Part shown: positions 59,367-64,000 of the stretch, piece after piece
Position numbering within the stretch: position 1 is the stretch's first letter
Layout: every line of letters begins with the position of its first letter
Origin: Prosthecobacter debontii
Lineage (GTDB): Bacteria > Verrucomicrobiota > Verrucomicrobiia > Chthoniobacterales > Chthoniobacteraceae
Length of the DNA stretch: 64,000 bases
Assembly: GCA_945905735.1 (NCBI GenBank)
Contig: CAMDQC010000006.1
Coordinates: 1 to 64,000, forward strand
Direction: 5' to 3'
Position numbers and translations under genes: made by a program
The notes under the pieces: model-generated
Databases searched by the model: none
What the model was told of the DNA's origin: nothing
Seen by the model: only the letters and a program-made list of their open reading frames with translations

Positions 59367-60221
59367 CTATAAGAACCGCGCGAGGATGGGGCGGAGGTTC
59401 TCGGCGGTCTGGGCGGGCCAGAGCGCGCGGTCGGTGACGAGGGCGCTGTCGAGCGCGCGGTGCTCGGGCCAGTTTGCCTCGGCGGGGATGCGCGGGACGA
59501 CTTGGGCGAGGATGGCTTTTGCGGCAGCGGCATTGGCCATGAGGTGCGCGATGACGGCGTCGGCGGTGACGGGCTCTTCCTCGACTTTCCAGCAGTCGTA
59601 GTCGGTGATCATGGCCATCGTGGCGACGGCGATTTCCGCTTCGCGGCAGAGCTTCACCTCGGCGAGATTCGTCATGCCGATCACGTCGAAGCCGAGCTTG
59701 CGATTCGTCTCGCTCTCGGCGCGCGTGCTGAACTGAGGGCCGTCCATATTTACGTAAGTCCCGCCCTTGTGCAGCGTGTAGCCCGCAGCGGTGCCCGCCT
59801 CGTAGAGCAAGTGATGGAGCGGCTCGCAGATGGGCTCGGCAAAGGAGGCGTGGGCGACGATGCCCGCGCCGAAGAAGGTGTGAATCTGCGATGTGCGGTC
59901 GAAAAATTGCGACGGAAGAACGATGTGGCGGGGCTCATACTGCTGCTGGAGCGAGCCGACGGCGGTCACGCAAATGATGAAGCGCACGCCGAGCGAACGC
60001 AGCGCCCAGATGTTCGCGCGGTGCGGCAATTCATGCGGCAAGATGCGGTGGCCGCGCGCATGGCGAGGGAGGAAGAAGATGCGCCGCCCGCCGAGTTCGC
60101 CGCTGAAGATGGTGTCGGACGGCGGGCCGAACGGCGTGTCCACGTTGTGCTCCGTGATGTTGGTGAGTCCGTCGATTTGATAAAGGCCGCTGCCCCCGAT
60201 GATTCCGATGTGTGCTGACAT
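59367..60221 (-). CDS. mtnP: S-methyl-5'-thioadenosine phosphorylase
   Basis: A 284-residue phosphorylase from the ATG at 60221 (MSAHIGIIGGSGLY). Motifs: FLPRHARGHRILPHELPHRA, CVTAVGSLQQ, YVNMDGPQFSTRAES and IGMTNLAEVKL. It cleaves 5'-methylthioadenosine with phosphate in methionine salvage. The frame continues upstream without a stop to 61265, but that part is antisense to other genes and not believable. Confidence 0.94.
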   Translation of the reverse strand: MSAHIGIIGGSGLYQIDGLTNITEHNVDTPFGPPSDTIFSGELGGRRIFFLPRHARGHRILPHELPHRANIWALRSLGVRFIICVTAVGSLQQQYEPRHIVLPSQFFDRTSQIHTFFGAGIVAHASFAEPICEPLHHLLYEAGTAAGYTLHKGGTYVNMDGPQFSTRAESETNRKLGFDVIGMTNLAEVKLCREAEIAVATMAMITDYDCWKVEEEPVTADAVIAHLMANAAAAKAILAQVVPRIPAEANWPEHRALDSALVTDRALWPAQTAENLRPILARFL

Positions 60222-60299
60222 GGGGCGGAGGAAAGCAGAGCGAGCGGCTATTTGGAAAGCGAACTTGGCGAACACGGCGCGTTGCCCGATAATCGCGCC

Positions 60300-60704
60300 A
60301 TGAAACAGCTCACTGTCCTCGCGCCCAACAAGCCCGGTCAACTCGCCGCCATCGCCGAAGCGCTCGCAGCGGGCGGGGTGAACATCGAGAGCTTCGACGT
60401 CGCCACGCACGGGGCCGACGGCGTAATCGTCCTCACCGTGGATCGCTACGGCGACGCGCTCCGGCTCTTGCTCGATGCGGGTTTCAAGGCCGTGACGCAA
60501 GACACGCTGCTCGTCCGCCTCGAAGACAAACCGGGCGCGCTGGCGAAGGTCGCAGTCCGCTTGAAAGACGCAGGCATCGACCTCCGCTCCATGCACATCG
60601 TCCGCCGCGACGCCGGTGTGAGCATCGCAAGTCTCGTAGCCGACAATAACGCCCGCGCCGCCGAAGTGCTGGGCGAGATTGTCATCGGCGCGCAAGTGCC
60701 GTAA
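60300..60704 (+). CDS. Tandem ACT-domain protein
   Basis: A 134-residue protein with two ACT domains: residues 1-68 (LTVLAPNKPGQLAAIAEALA) and 69-134 (LLVRLEDKPGALAKVAVRLK). ACT domains bind amino acids and regulate enzymes; alone they may act as sensors. It is divergent from mtnP. Confidence 0.85.
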   Translation: MKQLTVLAPNKPGQLAAIAEALAAGGVNIESFDVATHGADGVIVLTVDRYGDALRLLLDAGFKAVTQDTLLVRLEDKPGALAKVAVRLKDAGIDLRSMHIVRRDAGVSIASLVADNNARAAEVLGEIVIGAQVP

Positions 60705-60722
60705 CCTTTTAAACTGACTCCT

Positions 60723-61250
60723 ATGAAACTCAAAAAACACACACTTTGCGTTCTCTCGACCCTTCTCTTTTCCAGCGGCGTCTTTGCCGCCGAGTTGCAC
60801 CCGGCACTGAAACATACCGCAGAGCAATACGACAAGGGCATGAAGGCGGCTGACGCCTCGGTTGCCGCGCAGATACAGGTAGCCCGTGACGGGTATCTTG
60901 CGGTTCTCGGCGCGGCCCGAAAGCAGGAGGAAAGAGCCAAGCGCCCGACTGGAGTCACCGCCATTGACACGGAAATCGCGGCGGTGAAAGCAGGTCCGAT
61001 CGAGGGTAGAGCGCCGGAACAACTGCCGTCCGACGTCTTGATCTATCGCGACCGTTTCATTGCAGAAATGAAGCGGGCTCCGAGGTCGAATGATTCCGTG
61101 AGAAAGCACGCGACCGAGTCGTATCTCAAGTGGCTCTCCAGCATGGAGGCCTTCGCAAAGGGAAAGGACGAGGGGTTGTTGAATGCGGTCCTCGCTGAAA
61201 AGAAGCGCGTCCTTGACGCGGCGCAGAAGAATGAGCCGGGAGCGAAGTGA
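60723..61250 (+). CDS. Secreted helical protein of unknown function
   Basis: A 175-residue protein with a signal peptide (MKLKKHTLCVLSTLLFSSGV, then FAAE). The mature part is helical with ALKHTAEQYDKGMKAADASV and QEERAKRPTGVTAIDTEIAA. This resembles the helical part of the protein encoded at 45838-46563. It has no known domain. Its end overlaps the next gene's GTG start (GTGA). Confidence 0.6.
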   Translation: MKLKKHTLCVLSTLLFSSGVFAAELHPALKHTAEQYDKGMKAADASVAAQIQVARDGYLAVLGAARKQEERAKRPTGVTAIDTEIAAVKAGPIEGRAPEQLPSDVLIYRDRFIAEMKRAPRSNDSVRKHATESYLKWLSSMEAFAKGKDEGLLNAVLAEKKRVLDAAQKNEPGAK

Positions 61251-61564
61251 GAGAAATATCCGCATCGGGTTTCACGAAGGTTTTCCACATCGTAAAACTC
61301 ATCATCGGCACTGGAGCGCTCCCGATAGCGCTCTTTGCCTTCATCGTGCGGAAATCTATTTGGGATGCTCGCTTCGTTCCTCACACGCGAGCTTCGATGG
61401 TGCCCGAATCAGTGCACATCCAAGCGATGGTAAATGCAGCAGCCCTCGCCATTTTCTGTCTCTTCTTGATCATCCATTCGATTCTCAAACTGCGAAACAA
61501 AGTGAAGAAACCGACCGGGGGACAGAAAGAAGCCGGTGTGCAACCCAACGTGCCGGACCGATAG
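61247..61564 (+). CDS. Small membrane protein, two helices
   Basis: A 105-residue protein with a GTG start overlapping the previous stop. Hydrophobic segments at about 16-34 and 58-79, and a polar Lys/Gly/Gln-rich tail. Co-translated with the secreted helical protein, it may be its membrane partner. Not recognised. Confidence 0.5.
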   Translation: MREISASGFTKVFHIVKLIIGTGALPIALFAFIVRKSIWDARFVPHTRASMVPESVHIQAMVNAAALAIFCLFLIIHSILKLRNKVKKPTGGQKEAGVQPNVPDR

Positions 61565-61616
61565 TGGCTTCTAATAATCCCGCGCCCACGACCTCTCTGC
61601 TACCGTGACTTTTACC

Positions 61617-64000
61617 ATGCCGAAGACCCTTTCCATTTTCCCGCTGCTCGCGCTGCCTTTTGCGGCTGTTGCTGCCGAGATTGATTTTGCCCGCGATATT
61701 CGCCCGATTCTTTCGGAGGCGTGCTTTAATTGCCACGGGCCGGATGCGGGGACTCGCAAGGGGGAGTTGCGGCTGGATTTGAAGGAGTCGGCTTTTGGCA
61801 AGGCGGAGTCGGGGGAGGTGGCGGTGGTGCCGGGGGATTTGGCGAGGAGCGAGTTGGTGAAGCGCATTTTCACGGACGACAAGGACGATGTGATGCCGCC
61901 GCCGAAGGAGCTGAAACGGCTGAAACCGGAGCAGAAGGAACTGCTCAAACGCTGGGTGGCCGAGGGGGCGAAGTGGACGGGGCATTGGGCGTTTGAGCCG
62001 GTGAAGCCGGTGGCGGTTCCGCAGGTGGCGGGGGCGAAGAATGCGGTGGATGCGTTTGTGCAGACGCGGCTGGCGAAGGAGGCTCTGAAATTTGCGCCGG
62101 AGGAGGAGCCGGCGCGGTTGCTGCGGCGGGTGTCGCTGGATTTGACCGGGCTGCCGCCGTCGGTGGCGGAGGTGGATGCGCTGCTCGCTGCGCCGGACCG
62201 CGAGGCTGCATACTCGGCGGCGGTGGATAAGCTGCTGGCGTCGCCGCATTTTGGGGAGCGGCTGGCGATTCCGTGGCTGGACCTGGCGCGCTACGGCGAC
62301 ACGAGCGGGTATCATAATGATTCGCTGCGGGACATGTGGCTGTGGCGGGAGTGGGTGATCAAGGCGTTCAATGCGGGGATGCCGTTCGACCAGTTCACCA
62401 TCGAACAAATCGCGGGCGACATGCTGCCGAATGCGACGATCGACCAGCAGGTGGCGTCGGGCTTTCATCGCAATGTGATGACGAGCGACGAGGGCGGGCT
62501 GATCGAATCGGAGTACCTGAATCTTTACGTGGTGGACCGCGTGGCGACGACGGGCGTGACTTGGATGGGGCTGACGATTGCTTGCGCGCAGTGTCACGAC
62601 CACAAATACGACCCGACTTCGCAGAAGGATTTTTACCAAGTGTATGCGTTCTTCCACAACGTGCCGGAGAATGGGAAGGACGGCGTGCGCGACCGGAATC
62701 CGAAGCCTTTTCTGCAAGTGCCCAGTGCGGAGCAGACGGCGGAGCAGAAGCGGCTCGATGGTGAAATCGCCGCCGCCGACAAGGCCGCGCAGGAGATTGG
62801 GAAGTCGCTGGATGGCAAGCAGGCGGAGTGGGAGAAGGCGCGCGTGGCCAGCGGTGAGGCGGTGGAGCCCAAAGGCCCGGTGGTGAAAATCCCGCTGGAT
62901 GCCGATGGCAACGGCGCGAGCGACGACGGCAAGAAAGTGGAGGGCGCGGTGAAGGGCGCGGGCACGTTTGTCGATGGCACGGTGGGGAACAGTTTCCGCG
63001 TGGAGAAGAACGGGTGGATCGAATACGGCGACAAGTTCGGCTTTGAGAAGGATCAGCCGTTTTCGGTGTCGGCATGGCTGCGCTTGAAGCCCGGCGGCGG
63101 CTCGCCTTTTGGCAAGATGGAGCCGGCGGGAAATGTGCGCGGCTGGGATGTGGAGTTTCACGGCACGAAGCCGAGCTTTCACCTCATCAACAAATTTCCC
63201 GCAAATGCGATTCATGTGCAGGGGCAGCGCGATTTGCCGGTGGATGCGTTCCTTCATCTCACGGTGACTTACGACGGCTCGGGCAAAGGCGCGGGCGTGA
63301 AGATGTATGTGAACGGGCAACTGGAGAAGACGAAGGTGGTCGTGGATACGCTCACGGAGACGATCAAAACGCCGGAGCCGTTCAGCATCGGTCGGCGCGG
63401 CGCGGCGGGCCCGCTGTTCACGGGACGCGTGGATGATTTCCGCTTGTATGGCCGCACGCTCGCTGGCGGAGAAGTCGCATCGCTCGGCGCGGGCGCGACG
63501 ATGGCGATCGCGGCAATCCCTGCGGACAAGCGGACTGCGGAGCAGAAGGCGCAATTGCAAAAGCTGTTCCGCGAGACGCAGGCACCGGAATACGCCGACG
63601 CGCAGAAGAAGGTCGCCGATTTGAAAAAGGCGAAGGAGGCCGTGGAGAAGGCGATCCCGAATACGATGGTGATGTCGGAGATGGCGAAGCCGCGCGATAC
63701 GTTCATCAAAGTGCGCGGCGCATACGACCAGAACGGCGAGAAAGTCACCGCCGCCGCTCCTGCGTTCCTCCCGCAAATCCCTCCGCGCGCCGACGGCAAG
63801 CCCGCGGACCGGCTCGACTTTGCCCGCTGGCTCGTCGCCAAAGACCAGCCGCTCACCGCGCGAGTGACCGTGAACCGCTGGTGGGCGATGCTCTTCGGCA
63901 CCGGGCTCGTGAAGACGACAAACGATTTCGGCTCGCAAGGCGAATGGCCGAGCCACCCGGAGCTGCTCGACTGGCTCGCAGGGGATTTCATGACCGACTG
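61617..64000 (+). CDS. PSD1-type (DUF1549/DUF1553) cytochrome c-domain protein, 3' end outside window
   Basis: 794 residues are visible from the ATG at 61617 with a signal peptide (MPKTLSIFPLLALPFAAVAA). A cytochrome-like PSD1 domain has the site CFNCHGP, then DUF1549 (RLLRRVSLDLTGLPPSVAEV, ASPHFGERLAIPWLDLARYG, CAQCHDHKYDP). A LamG/concanavalin-like domain (about 440-600, WIEYGDKFGF ... VDDFRLYGRTL) is inserted before the start of DUF1553 (LDFARWLVAKDQPLTARVTV). These large proteins are typical of Planctomycetota and Verrucomicrobiota and are often paired with DUF1501 proteins. Confidence 0.93.
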   Translation, partial: MPKTLSIFPLLALPFAAVAAEIDFARDIRPILSEACFNCHGPDAGTRKGELRLDLKESAFGKAESGEVAVVPGDLARSELVKRIFTDDKDDVMPPPKELKRLKPEQKELLKRWVAEGAKWTGHWAFEPVKPVAVPQVAGAKNAVDAFVQTRLAKEALKFAPEEEPARLLRRVSLDLTGLPPSVAEVDALLAAPDREAAYSAAVDKLLASPHFGERLAIPWLDLARYGDTSGYHNDSLRDMWLWREWVIKAFNAGMPFDQFTIEQIAGDMLPNATIDQQVASGFHRNVMTSDEGGLIESEYLNLYVVDRVATTGVTWMGLTIACAQCHDHKYDPTSQKDFYQVYAFFHNVPENGKDGVRDRNPKPFLQVPSAEQTAEQKRLDGEIAAADKAAQEIGKSLDGKQAEWEKARVASGEAVEPKGPVVKIPLDADGNGASDDGKKVEGAVKGAGTFVDGTVGNSFRVEKNGWIEYGDKFGFEKDQPFSVSAWLRLKPGGGSPFGKMEPAGNVRGWDVEFHGTKPSFHLINKFPANAIHVQGQRDLPVDAFLHLTVTYDGSGKGAGVKMYVNGQLEKTKVVVDTLTETIKTPEPFSIGRRGAAGPLFTGRVDDFRLYGRTLAGGEVASLGAGATMAIAAIPADKRTAEQKAQLQKLFRETQAPEYADAQKKVADLKKAKEAVEKAIPNTMVMSEMAKPRDTFIKVRGAYDQNGEKVTAAAPAFLPQIPPRADGKPADRLDFARWLVAKDQPLTARVTVNRWWAMLFGTGLVKTTNDFGSQGEWPSHPELLDWLAGDFMTD

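Noticed and set aside
59367-61265. A 632-residue minus-strand frame extending MTA phosphorylase at its N-terminus
   Set aside because: The part above 60221 is antisense to the ACT-domain and secreted-protein genes and has no homology sense; MSAHIGIIGGSGLY is the natural start.
61485-63956. An 823-residue minus-strand open frame
   Set aside because: It is the antisense shadow of the PSD1 gene, whose motifs are clear on the plus strand; the translation is Arg/His/Leu-rich nonsense.

Overview
The window looks like chromosomal DNA of a Verrucomicrobiota bacterium; Planctomycetota is the main alternative. The signs are an alternative complex III (ACIII) plus caa3-type oxidase cluster, a DUF1549/DUF1553 (PSD1) cytochrome protein, a ThuA-domain protein, many small secreted proteins of unknown function, and repeat-rich GC-rich intergenic DNA. 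The assignment rests on gene content and sequence style only.

Layout. 1-4,700 is an accessory stretch: a 21-bp tandem array, serine-rich and unknown proteins, a REP-associated transposase between palindromic elements, and a broken glycosyltransferase. 4,852-22,310 is one long forward respiratory operon: ActABCDEF, a membrane-anchored unknown, a CcoN-like protein without its metal ligands, a CcoO-like and two CcoP-like cytochromes, then oxidase subunits I, III, IV, two tiny membrane proteins and subunit II. Quinol electrons would enter through Act and pass through the c-type cytochromes to the CuA/heme oxidase. 22,395-24,338 is a reverse SGNH hydrolase and GT25-FnIII pair. 24,433-28,661 is a reverse four-gene defence operon (TIR-like protein, PD-(D/E)XK-like protein, C5 DNA methyltransferase, restriction enzyme), followed by an ArsR-like remnant.

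29,193-43,017 is mostly housekeeping and secreted functions: 2-oxoglutarate dehydrogenase E1, sulfotransferase, ThuA protein, a nine-EF-hand protein, a large S8 protease, and a reverse M20 peptidase-ComF-purine nucleoside phosphorylase operon. 43,141-45,806 holds a small promoter-terminator unit and an array of 15 tRNA genes. Most of these tRNAs lack the usual D-loop GG and T-loop TTC, and several are separated by long hairpins. 46,664-49,742 is an accessory segment with a Phd-like antitoxin, a SIR2-domain gene lying between two copies of a duplicated sequence, and an ExbD-like protein.

49,964-61,564 carries an HNH nuclease, RtcB, a PQQ-type propeller protein, a glycosyltransferase, an ECF sigma factor, a Cys-rich lipoprotein, a HAD phosphatase, a large glycoside hydrolase carrying an in-frame palindromic insertion, MTA phosphorylase and an ACT-domain protein. 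The window ends inside a PSD1 cytochrome gene.

The strongest candidates for something new are the ligand-less CcoN homologue inside the ACIII operon, the non-canonical tRNA array, and the TIR/nuclease/restriction-modification operon.
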